From contig NZ_JAJTHI010000022.1 of the NCBI RefSeq assembly GCF_021298855.1, forward strand, positions 142,272-206,271: a DNA stretch of 64,000 bases, given 5' to 3'. Origin of the DNA: Gemmatimonas sp. (GTDB lineage Bacteria; Gemmatimonadota; Gemmatimonadetes; Gemmatimonadales; Gemmatimonadaceae). The position numbers and the translations under genes were made by a program. Positions within the stretch are counted from its first letter, which is position 1; the number at the start of each line of letters is the position of its first letter. This document shows, in pieces, positions 37,661-44,422 of this stretch. The notes under the pieces are model-generated. The model had not been told where the DNA came from. It searched no databases and worked only from the letters and a program-made list of their open reading frames with translations.

Positions 37661-38158
37661 TCAGGGGGCGCGCACCGGAACACGCACCACGAGCGAGTCG
37701 CCAGCCGCAAAGCGCAGCGTGAGCGGCACGGTATCGCCCACGGCGAGCGTCCGGGTGAGTTGCAGCAGCATGACGTGCACGCCGCCGGGCTGCATGACGA
37801 GGGAGTCGCGCGGCGCAATGGGAACGGCGGCGCGGGCCATCATGTGCGCCATGCCGTCGTGCTGCATCGACTCGTGCACTTCGGCGGCTGTGGCTGCCGT
37901 GCTGGTCACCGCCACGAGTTCCGTGGCCACGGAGTCGGCGTTGACGATGGTGAGGTACGCGCCGCTGGTGGCGCCGGAATCGGCTGGCCGTGCCCACGCG
38001 GCCGACACCAGGCGTCCCGCGCGCGGCGTGTCGCCGGAGGCGGCCTCGCCAGAGGCGGCGTCGCTACCGGCGCAACCCACGCAGACCGGCAGCACGGCCG
38101 CGAGCGCCACGCGCACGGCCTCGCGCGCGACCAGCTGCAGACGATGATGGGTCATCAC
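37661..38158 (-). CDS. copper chaperone PCu(A)C
   Basis: A 165-residue lipoprotein (lipobox near VCVGC) with the PCu(A)C fold. Metal ligands appear as VHESMQ, HDGMAHM and the distal PGGVHVML, matching the H-M...H-x-M pattern. It delivers Cu(I) to cytochrome oxidase CuA with SCO proteins in the periplasm. Its ATG overlaps the SCO stop by 4 bp, a classic pair. The extra His/Met cluster SMQHDGMAHM is slightly richer than usual. Confidence 0.88.
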   Translation of the reverse strand: MMTHHRLQLVAREAVRVALAAVLPVCVGCAGSDAASGEAASGDTPRAGRLVSAAWARPADSGATSGAYLTIVNADSVATELVAVTSTAATAAEVHESMQHDGMAHMMARAAVPIAPRDSLVMQPGGVHVMLLQLTRTLAVGDTVPLTLRFAAGDSLVVRVPVRAP

Positions 38159-38724
38159 AGCAAACGTTCCAGGTCGGCCGCCAGTGCCTCCCAGCGGGTT
38201 CCGAAGGGGTAGAGCGCCACGAGTGCCCCGCGCTCATCGAGCAGGAACTGCTGGGACGAGTGACTCACCAGATAGCCGCTGGCGGGTGTGCCCGCCTCGC
38301 GCGCCGCCGCCACGCCGAACAGCTCCAGCGTGCGGGCCGTGGTTGGGGCGTCACCCGACAGCCCCACGAAGGTGCTGTCGAACTGCCGCGCATAGCGCAG
38401 CGCCACGGCCGGCGTGTCCCGCTCAGGATCGACGGTCACGAATACGAAGCGCACGCGCTCGGCGGTGCGCCCGAGTTGTGCCTTCACCCGCTTCCAGTCG
38501 GCGAGCGTGGTGGGGCAGACGTCGGGACAATGCGTGTACCCGAAGAACACCACCGTGGCGCCGTCGGGGGTGCCCCCGAGCGTGTACGCGGTGCTGTCGG
38601 GGAGGGTGAAGGCCACCGGGGCCATCGCCCGGGGCGGATCCACGGCCACGCCCTCAAAGCGGCCGCGGGTGTCACACGAGACGAGCAGTACCCCCGCGGT
38701 GATGCCTGCGATCAGGCCGCGCAC
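38155..38724 (-). CDS. SCO1/SenC family copper chaperone
   Basis: A 189-residue lipoprotein (LLVSC) with a thioredoxin fold. The copper/redox motif CPDVCP is in FGYTHCPDVCPTT, and the distal His ligand is in YLVSHSSQ. It helps assemble the CuA site of cytochrome c oxidase with the neighbouring PCu(A)C protein. The start overlaps the Fur-family gene by 13 bp, so copper chaperones are co-transcribed with a metalloregulator. Confidence 0.92.
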   Translation of the reverse strand: MRGLIAGITAGVLLVSCDTRGRFEGVAVDPPRAMAPVAFTLPDSTAYTLGGTPDGATVVFFGYTHCPDVCPTTLADWKRVKAQLGRTAERVRFVFVTVDPERDTPAVALRYARQFDSTFVGLSGDAPTTARTLELFGVAAAREAGTPASGYLVSHSSQQFLLDERGALVALYPFGTRWEALAADLERLL

Positions 38725-39083
38725 TTGTCACACAGCCCGTACAGCACCACCTCATGCGACTCGAGATGGAACCCCTGCGGCGTGAGATCACGCAGGTCAC
38801 CCGGGCACCCGTGAATCTCGAACACGCGGGTGCACTGCCGGCAGCGGAAGTGATGGTGATGGGCCGAGCCGGCGCGTTCGTAGCGCGGTGGTTCGCCCGG
38901 CAGCTCCACCGGAACCAGCCAGCCGCTGTCGACGAGGGAGTTGATTGTGCGATAAACCGTGGCGATGCCCAGTTTCGAGACGTGGCTCCGCCCGTACTCG
39001 AGGACCTCGGTGGGGCCCAGAGGCCGCGGAATCTCCTCGAACACCAACCGGATGGCATCGCGCTGCCGCGTATTGCGTTCCAT
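38712..39083 (-). CDS. Fur-family metalloregulator (Fur/Zur/PerR type)
   Basis: A 123-residue protein with the winged-helix reading GIATVYRTINSLVDSGW, the metal-sensing HHHHFRCRQC and a C-terminal second CxxC (LCDKC) for the structural zinc. Sequence alone does not separate Fur, Zur and PerR. It is the closest candidate to recognise the TGATA-N6-TATCA palindromes of the 40-58 kb island (inference). ATG 39083 gives a normal family length. It heads a long minus-strand run through copper chaperones and biotin genes. Confidence 0.88.
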   Translation of the reverse strand: MERNTRQRDAIRLVFEEIPRPLGPTEVLEYGRSHVSKLGIATVYRTINSLVDSGWLVPVELPGEPPRYERAGSAHHHHFRCRQCTRVFEIHGCPGDLRDLTPQGFHLESHEVVLYGLCDKCAA

Positions 39084-39183
39084 GGCGTCAAATATGGCAT
39101 GGTGCAGTGGCCCGGGGCATCCGGCCGCCGCGATGGAGGTGTCCAGAGTGGCGGGCGGGGGAGCCCCCCGATTGATTTGCCGC

Positions 39184-39825
39184 ATGCCCGACCCGACCCC
39201 ACACCCTGCGCCCGTCGGGGCGCCACTGGTTTCCCGCCCCGCGTGGGGGCGCTGGCTGCTCGTGAGCGGCGCCGCCATCGTGGCGGCGCACCTGCTCGAT
39301 GACGTCGCCTGGCGCACCGTACGGGTTCCGGGCGTGTACGAGAAGGACTGGGGGCGCCTGCTGCGCAGCATGGGGTTCCTCCCCACCTGGCTGTTGCTGG
39401 CGCTCGCCTGGTGGCTGCAGCAGGAGGAGCGGCCGACGCGCAAGACCGGCACCACGCTGCTCGTGCTCGGCCCGCTGCTGGGTGGTCTCGCAGCCGAGCT
39501 GCTCAAACTGCTGGTACGACGGCTGCGCCCCGACCCGGAGCTGTTCGGGTACGCCTTTCGGAGCTTCACCGACGGCCCGTGGTCGAACCGGGGTATGGGG
39601 ATGCCCAGCTCCCACACACTGGTGGCGTTCGCCGGCGCATTCGCCCTGGCACGACTCTTTCCACGCGCGCGCTGGGTGTTCTACGCCCTCGCCGCCGGCT
39701 GCGGCCTGACGCGCGTGATGGCCACGGCGCACTTCCTGAGCGACACGGTGGTCGCCGCCTGTGTGGCGTGGGGGGTGGTGGCGGCGCTCGATTCCCGGCT
39801 GCGACCACCCGTCGCCGTGACCTAG
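39184..39825 (+). CDS. PAP2-family membrane phosphatase
   Basis: A 213-residue integral membrane protein with about five hydrophobic helices and the three-part PAP2 signature: KLLVRRLRPD, MPSSHT, and TRVMATAHFLSD. It dephosphorylates a lipid phosphate such as undecaprenyl pyrophosphate or phosphatidate at the membrane. ATG 39184 lies 100 bp from the divergent Fur-family gene. Its stop overlaps the next minus-strand gene by 4 bp (convergent). Confidence 0.87.
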   Translation: MPDPTPHPAPVGAPLVSRPAWGRWLLVSGAAIVAAHLLDDVAWRTVRVPGVYEKDWGRLLRSMGFLPTWLLLALAWWLQQEERPTRKTGTTLLVLGPLLGGLAAELLKLLVRRLRPDPELFGYAFRSFTDGPWSNRGMGMPSSHTLVAFAGAFALARLFPRARWVFYALAAGCGLTRVMATAHFLSDTVVAACVAWGVVAALDSRLRPPVAVT

Positions 39826-40478
39826 CACCGCCACGACTCCCAGTGCGCGCGCAGATCCGCGGAGCAGTCGAACCGCTTCCGTTTGTGTCGCGGCAGGTCG
39901 GCGAGGGTCTGGAGCCGGTAGTGTTTCCCCAGGACCGACGGCGCCCACGCCTCGTAGCGGGCGAACAGCTCCGCCACCACGGCAATGCCCCGGTGTACGC
40001 GCTCGTGCTCGCTGCTGCAGCGGGCCGTACGTGCGCGTGGCAGCTGACCAAGCTGATGCAGCGGAAGCGCCAGCGGCCGGTCGGTGAGGCGGGCACTGCT
40101 GGCATGACGGGGCAGCAGGACGCCGCCCTCGCCCAACCGATGGGAGGCATATCCGCTGCCGCCCGGGCGATCCTCCGCCGCTGACTCGGCCCGGGGGGCG
40201 GCCGCGATACCGCCGCCGCCGCTGGTCAGCGCAGGGAAGTGCACGGGTCCGCAATAGGCCCCAAACCCCCAGCACACCACGGCCTCAAGTGGGGGATTGC
40301 CCGTGAGCGCATACACATAGCAGCTCGTTCCTCCCGGCGTGGGTGACCCCCAGCGGACGAAGCCGAACCGCTGCAGCGCATTGCCGTCGGTGTGCCGGAT
40401 GTCGTGCCCAAGGAACCAGAACTGCTGGTCGAGCAGCACGGGGAGGCGCAGCGGGCGGGAAGGGGCTTGCGCGGGCAT
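39822..40478 (-). CDS. unrecognised protein divergent from rpmG-COG0523
   Basis: A 218-residue protein with no family I recognise and no signal peptide. The N-terminal half is ordered and aromatic ([40 protein letters not shown]). The middle is low-complexity, and the C-terminus has [11 protein letters not shown] and a basic [17 protein letters not shown]. Its start is 4 bp from the palindrome that also serves the zinc-free L33 operon, so it may belong to the same metal regulon. Five cysteines and several His could bind metal, but there is no recognisable site. Confidence 0.6.
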   Translation of the reverse strand: MPAQAPSRPLRLPVLLDQQFWFLGHDIRHTDGNALQRFGFVRWGSPTPGGTSCYVYALTGNPPLEAVVCWGFGAYCGPVHFPALTSGGGGIAAAPRAESAAEDRPGGSGYASHRLGEGGVLLPRHASSARLTDRPLALPLHQLGQLPRARTARCSSEHERVHRGIAVVAELFARYEAWAPSVLGKHYRLQTLADLPRHKRKRFDCSADLRAHWESWRC

Positions 40479-40482
40479 TTAG

Positions 40483-40503
40483 TGATACTAGGATCTCAAT
40501 ACT
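40483..40503 (+). promoter_or_regulatory. metal-regulon palindrome, site A
   Basis: TGATA-CTAGGA-TCTCA followed by ATACT. It matches the shared consensus TGATA-N6-TATCA-ATAAT with one mismatch in the palindrome. It lies between the unrecognised minus-strand gene and rpmG, 29 bp before the L33 start. Confidence 0.6.
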
Positions 40504-40532
40504 GTGTAGTCAACACTTCTGCGGGAGACCCC

Positions 40533-40691
40533 ATGGCCAAGAGCGGCCGCGTGAACGTGAAGCTGCGCTCCACCGAGAGCCATCACATGTACGTCACCAC
40601 CAAGAATCCGCGCACGACGCCGCAGCGGCTCGAGCAGCGCAAGTACGATCCGTTCGTGAAGAAGCACGTGCTCTACCGGGAGTCCAAGTGA
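40533..40691 (+). CDS. rpmG: ribosomal protein bL33, zinc-free (C-minus) form
   Basis: A 52-residue bL33 ([14 protein letters not shown]...[15 protein letters not shown]) with no cysteine, so it lacks the CxxC zinc ribbon of zinc-binding L33. Zinc-free paralogs commonly replace the zinc form when zinc is scarce, releasing ribosomal zinc. The ATG follows GGGAGA and a Zur-like palindrome. The next gene, a COG0523 GTPase, overlaps its stop by 4 bp, a typical Zur-regulon arrangement. Whether a zinc-binding L33 exists elsewhere cannot be seen here. Confidence 0.92.
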   Translation: MAKSGRVNVKLRSTESHHMYVTTKNPRTTPQRLEQRKYDPFVKKHVLYRESK

Positions 40692-41959
40692 CCGCGCCTG
40701 CCGTGCTGTCGAGCGACCGCCGGTTGCCGGTCACGGTCCTCTCGGGGTTTCTGGGCGCCGGCAAAACCACGCTGCTCAATCACGTGCTCGCCAATCGCGA
40801 GGGGATGCGCGTGGCGGTGATCGTGAACGACATGAGCGAAGTGAACATCGACGCCCAGCTGGTGCGCGGTGGTGATGCGGCGCTGTCGCGCACGCAGGAG
40901 ACGCTCGTGGAGATGACGAACGGCTGCATCTGCTGCACGCTGCGCGACGACCTGCTGCAGGAGGTCGCGCGCCTCGCCGCCGAAGGGCGGTTCGACTATC
41001 TGCTCATCGAAAGCACGGGCATCGGGGAGCCGTTGCCGGTGGCCGCCACGTTCACCTTCGAAACGGAAGAGGGCGTTTCCCTCGCGCAGGTGGCGCGTCT
41101 CGACACGATGGTCACGGTGGTCGATGCGTACCGCTTTCTCGCGGACCTGGGGTCGCTCGACGACCTCAAGGCGCGGCAGCTCGCGCTGGGCGACGAGGAC
41201 GAGCGCACCATCCCCGATCTGCTCATCGACCAGGTGGAGTTTGCCAACGTCATCGTGATCAACAAGGCCGATCTGGTGGGCGACGACGAGCTGGGGCGAC
41301 TGATCGCGATTCTGCGGCACCTCAACCCGGAGGCGGAGTTGGTCACCTCCACGCGCGGCGTGGTGGCGCCGGCCACCATTCTGGGGCGTGGCCTGTTCGA
41401 CTTCGCGCAGGCCGAGGCGGCCCCGGGGTGGCAGAAGGAGTTGGCGGGCGAGCATGTGCCGGAGACGGAGGAGTATGGCATCTCCAGCTTCGTGTATCGG
41501 GCGCGGCGCCCGTTCCATCCGCAGCGGCTGTGGGATCAGGTGGACCGTGGTCTGCCTGGGGTGCTGCGCGCCAAGGGGTTCTTCTGGACGGCCACGCGCC
41601 CTGACCTCGTGGGGAGCTGGGCGCAGGCCGGCCAGTTGGTGGAGGTGAACCCCGCGGGCTACTGGTACGTGGCCAGCCCGGCCGACAGCTGGGAGGTGGA
41701 CGATGAGGAGCGCGCGATCATCGAAGGCCACTGGGACCCCGAGGTGGGGGACCGCCGCCAGGAGATCGCCATCATCGGGCAGCGGCTCGACCAGTCGGCG
41801 TTGACCGCCATGCTCGACGCGTGCCTGGTGACGCCGGAAGAGTTCGCCGCCGGTCCGGCGCTGTGGTCGGCGTTCCACGATCCGTTTCCCGAGTGGGCGG
41901 AAACGGAGGTGGAGGACGAGGACGAGGCCGAAGACGAGGCCGAAGACGAACTCACCTGA
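40688..41959 (+). CDS. COG0523 (CobW/ZigA-like) metallochaperone GTPase
   Basis: A 423-residue G3E GTPase: Walker [10 protein letters not shown] (residues 20-28), the metal-binding CICC in [12 protein letters not shown] (Cys80, Cys82, Cys83), ESTGIGEP (Walker B region), NKAD guanine specificity, and a C-terminal CobW_C domain. The last 20 residues are strongly acidic (repeated EDEAEDE), possibly metal-binding. COG0523 proteins in zinc regulons deliver zinc to client enzymes (ZNG1/ZigA). The GTG start overlaps the L33 stop, so it is made with the zinc-sparing ribosomal protein. Confidence 0.92.
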   Translation: MTAPAVLSSDRRLPVTVLSGFLGAGKTTLLNHVLANREGMRVAVIVNDMSEVNIDAQLVRGGDAALSRTQETLVEMTNGCICCTLRDDLLQEVARLAAEGRFDYLLIESTGIGEPLPVAATFTFETEEGVSLAQVARLDTMVTVVDAYRFLADLGSLDDLKARQLALGDEDERTIPDLLIDQVEFANVIVINKADLVGDDELGRLIAILRHLNPEAELVTSTRGVVAPATILGRGLFDFAQAEAAPGWQKELAGEHVPETEEYGISSFVYRARRPFHPQRLWDQVDRGLPGVLRAKGFFWTATRPDLVGSWAQAGQLVEVNPAGYWYVASPADSWEVDDEERAIIEGHWDPEVGDRRQEIAIIGQRLDQSALTAMLDACLVTPEEFAAGPALWSAFHDPFPEWAETEVEDEDEAEDEAEDELT

Positions 41960-43088
41960 CGGACGCGGCGCGGACGAGGTACACGCGCTCGGTGAGTCCG
42001 TGCAACGCTCCGCCGCGGAATTCCTTCTCGAGCACGAGGATCCGAGCATCGCCCGCGACGATCCTCGTGCCGTGATTCGTACCGTCTCGGCCGTCGTCGC
42101 GCATGACGTGCAGGAAGCCGCTCGTACCGGGGACCGCCCACGCCCCTCGTTCCTCGTAAGTGATCAGGGTGTCGGTGCGAACCCGGTGCGTGTACTTGAG
42201 CGACGCGTCGAACTCGGTTTCGATGCGGGTGCGGCCGGCGCGAATGTTCTCCACGGTCCGCCGGATGTCGATCGCGGTCGCGTGCCGAATCGAATCGGCG
42301 GCGGCGTGCAGGACGGGGGCCCAGTGGTCGATCGCGAGGGAATCCACGTACCAGCGTCCCAGCACGCTCACCGCGGATGGGAGTGCTGTGCCGGGCGTCG
42401 ACGCCCCCTCGACGGCCGCGCGGATGCGAGGCGTGGACAATTCGCCAACAACACGGACCGGCGGCGCAAGAGGCCCAGGGCGTACCACCAGCACGGTAGG
42501 GGTGCCGTCCACATGCAATTGCGTAGCCAACCGGGCGTCACTCAGCACGAGGGGCCGGGTCGTCCCGTGACGCAGGCAGCGCATCACGGCGATGGAGTCC
42601 ACGCCGGCACGAACCGCGATCGCTACCAGACTGTCCGTTGGGTTGGCGAGGTGGCGCCACTGCTCCTGATCGCGCAGCAGCTGCTTGTGCACGCGATCGA
42701 ACACCGTGGCTCCACCGAGCCCGCCCGCACAAAACGCGGCCTCGGCAGCGTGCGCTCCCCGCAACAGCCCCGGGATTGGTGATACGCGGACCACGAGGTT
42801 GGCCCGCCATGTGGCCGCCAACGCCGCCAGCGAGTCACCCTGCCCCAGCACAAAGCTGCGGCAGGTGGGGCAGGCGTGATCGACGAACTCGTGGATGGTG
42901 GGCCGAAGTGAGTCGAGCGCCCCTGCTGGACCAACCCCCCGGCTGCGCGCCGCGTCAGCCCGACGAATCAACGACAGCTCCTGGCGAGCACTGTCGACCG
43001 GGGTTGCAGGACGCGATTGCGCGGTGGCCGCGTTTGCCACGATCAGCCAGAGCGACAACGAAAGCAGGGCGAGAGGGCGATCGATCAT
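41952..43088 (-). CDS. exported thioredoxin/DsbA-like protein with long C-terminal domain
   Basis: A 378-residue protein with a signal peptide (cleavage near ATAQ) and a thioredoxin-like domain. CPTC is in [13 protein letters not shown] (Cys73, Cys76), a second Cys pair lies later, and the cis-Pro loop is DGTPTVLVV, as in DsbA/DsbG-type redox proteins. About 150 C-terminal residues form an unrecognised domain. Probably a periplasmic thiol oxidoreductase or disulfide isomerase. It is coupled by ATGA to the [2Fe-2S] gene upstream, and that unit is preceded by a strong palindrome. Its 3' end overlaps the convergent COG0523 gene by 8 bp. Confidence 0.72.
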   Translation of the reverse strand: MIDRPLALLSLSLWLIVANAATAQSRPATPVDSARQELSLIRRADAARSRGVGPAGALDSLRPTIHEFVDHACPTCRSFVLGQGDSLAALAATWRANLVVRVSPIPGLLRGAHAAEAAFCAGGLGGATVFDRVHKQLLRDQEQWRHLANPTDSLVAIAVRAGVDSIAVMRCLRHGTTRPLVLSDARLATQLHVDGTPTVLVVRPGPLAPPVRVVGELSTPRIRAAVEGASTPGTALPSAVSVLGRWYVDSLAIDHWAPVLHAAADSIRHATAIDIRRTVENIRAGRTRIETEFDASLKYTHRVRTDTLITYEERGAWAVPGTSGFLHVMRDDGRDGTNHGTRIVAGDARILVLEKEFRGGALHGLTERVYLVRAASVR

Positions 43089-43465
43089 CGCTCGGTCTCC
43101 CGTTGCGGCTTGGCGACCCCCGGGTACACCCCACTCACCTGCCGCAACCCGCTCGTGCCCGGCAGGAAACTCACCTGCTCCAGCACCGGGGCGTCGCCAT
43201 GCAGGTGTTCCTGTACGAGGCGGCGCGCGAAGTCCGGGGTCACGTTGCGATACCACACGTTGTCGGGCTGCACGACCACGGTACAGCCGTCGTCGCACCG
43301 TCCCAGGCATCGCGTACGGGCCGTGTGCACGGCAGGGTCCAGTCCCAGCGCGGCGATCTCTCGGCGAAGGGTGACGGTCACCGCATCGCCACCGCGGTCG
43401 CTGCAACTGTCGCCGTTGCACAGCAGCACGAGCCGCTGCGTTCCATTCAGATTCCAGGTGGTCAT
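43085..43465 (-). CDS. thioredoxin-like [2Fe-2S] ferredoxin
   Basis: A 126-residue protein of the (2Fe-2S) ferredoxin-like, thioredoxin-fold type. The cluster cysteines appear as LLCNGDSC (Cys16, Cys21) and TRCLGRCDDGC (Cys53, Cys57, Cys61). Similar domains occur with metal and cobalamin genes; the role is not established. It starts 20 bp from a near-perfect 26-bp palindrome and is translationally coupled to the DsbA-like gene. A related protein heads the COG0523-WD40 operon at 49.9 kb. Confidence 0.78.
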   Translation of the reverse strand: MTTWNLNGTQRLVLLCNGDSCSDRGGDAVTVTLRREIAALGLDPAVHTARTRCLGRCDDGCTVVVQPDNVWYRNVTPDFARRLVQEHLHGDAPVLEQVSFLPGTSGLRQVSGVYPGVAKPQRETER

Positions 43466-43484
43466 CGCTGCTGAAGGAGAAATT

Positions 43485-43510
43485 GTTGATAGCGAGTTAT
43501 CGCAATCAAC
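43485..43510. promoter_or_regulatory. metal-regulon palindrome, site B (26-bp inverted repeat)
   Basis: The core is TGATA-GCGAGT-TATCG. The outer arms GTTGAT and ATCAAC are perfectly inverted, and inner GCGA/TCGC also pair: 10 of 13 positions are symmetric. It lies in the divergent gap between the ferredoxin/DsbA-like pair and the ArsR gene, closer to the former. Confidence 0.68.
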
Positions 43511-43542
43511 AACGAAAGCATCAAAAGTACAGTTATTTAATC

Positions 43543-43571
43543 TTGCAATTGTTTAATTGATTGCGTAGGCT
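43543..43571 (+). promoter_or_regulatory. arsR promoter with internal palindrome, probably leaderless
   Basis: TTGCAA (43543-43548), a 17-bp spacer, and TAGGCT (43566-43571) place the transcript start at or next to the ATG 43579. The spacer contains CAATT-GTTT-AATTG (43546-43559), enclosed by GCAAT/ATTGC. An operator for the encoded ArsR/SmtB protein at this position would block RNA polymerase (inference). Confidence 0.55.
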
Positions 43572-43578
43572 ACCACGC

Positions 43579-43926
43579 ATGGAGAGTGAACTGTGTGGGT
43601 CCACCGAACACGAGCAACCCGCCGCGCCGCCCCTGGTCACCGCGGCCATCCGCGAACGCGCGTCGCGCATGCTGGCCGCCGCGGGCGATCCGTCCCGACT
43701 TGCGCTGCTCGAACTGCTCGGCGATCGCGAACGGTGTGTGAGCGATCTCGCGGCGTTGACCGGTGACAGCATGCCTGCCGTATCGCAGCGCCTGCGCGTG
43801 CTGCGGGGCGAGCGCCTTGTGACCTCGCGTCGCGACGGCAAGCACGTGCGCTACCGGCTTGCCGATCAGCACATCCAGCAACTCATCCTCAACCTCCTTC
43901 GCCATGCTGCGGAGGCCGACGGCTGA
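43579..43926 (+). CDS. ArsR/SmtB-family zinc-sensing repressor
   Basis: A 115-residue winged-helix repressor. DLAALTGDSMPAVSQRLRVLRGERLV is the DNA-reading region in two parts, and DGKHVRYRLAD is the wing. The C-terminal helix has D96-x-H98-x10-H109-x2-E112, the alpha-5 zinc site of SmtB/CzrA-type sensors. Cys53 in ERCVSDL mirrors SmtB's alpha-3 Cys. Such sensors release DNA on zinc binding and switch on efflux. Downstream genes are a His-rich protein and a permease, which fits. Promoter looks leaderless, with a palindrome. Confidence 0.87.
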   Translation: MESELCGSTEHEQPAAPPLVTAAIRERASRMLAAAGDPSRLALLELLGDRERCVSDLAALTGDSMPAVSQRLRVLRGERLVTSRRDGKHVRYRLADQHIQQLILNLLRHAAEADG

Positions 43927-44011
43927 CGGTGCCAGGCACCCGGTCGCGTGGCGTTCCCGGGGGAACCGCTCGACTGCTCATTCCCCCCGGATTGTCTCCC
44001 GGAGTCCTGTC

Positions 44012-44353
44012 ATGAGCTTGCACGCGAATCACCCCCACGTCCACGGCGCCGGCTGTGGTCACACGGCCATCCAGCACGACGATCATGTGGACTATCTGCA
44101 TGATGGGCACCTGCACCATCCCAACGGGAGCGGGGTCGAAGAGCATCACCTCGCCGTGACCGCGGCCAATCCCGCCGACTGCACCCCCGGTCATCGCTGC
44201 GGCGGACACGATGCCGCGCACGTGCATGGTGAAGGCTGCGGGCACCCCGCCGTGCCGCATGGTGACCATGTCGATTACCTCGTTGACGGGCACCTCCATC
44301 ATCCGCACGGCGATCACTGCGACTTTCACGGCAGCGTGATGGCCGTCGCCTGA
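44012..44353 (+). CDS. His-rich metal-binding protein with two repeats
   Basis: A 113-residue protein made of two copies of a His-rich unit: HVHGAGCGH...DHVDYLHDGHLHH near residues 9-37 and HVHGEGCGH...DHVDYLVDGHLHH near 70-100, followed by DHCDFH. About one residue in five is His, with five cysteines. No signal peptide is seen, so cytosolic zinc or copper buffering is plausible. I infer storage or delivery for the next-door permease. It starts 85 bp after arsR with AGTCC-type spacing but no strong Shine-Dalgarno. Confidence 0.72.
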   Translation: MSLHANHPHVHGAGCGHTAIQHDDHVDYLHDGHLHHPNGSGVEEHHLAVTAANPADCTPGHRCGGHDAAHVHGEGCGHPAVPHGDHVDYLVDGHLHHPHGDHCDFHGSVMAVA

Positions 44354-44422
44354 GCCGGACCGGCGCCGCTCCCGACCACACACGTTCGGGAGCGCCGCCA
44401 TACGGCGCGCCCCGCTTCGCCC

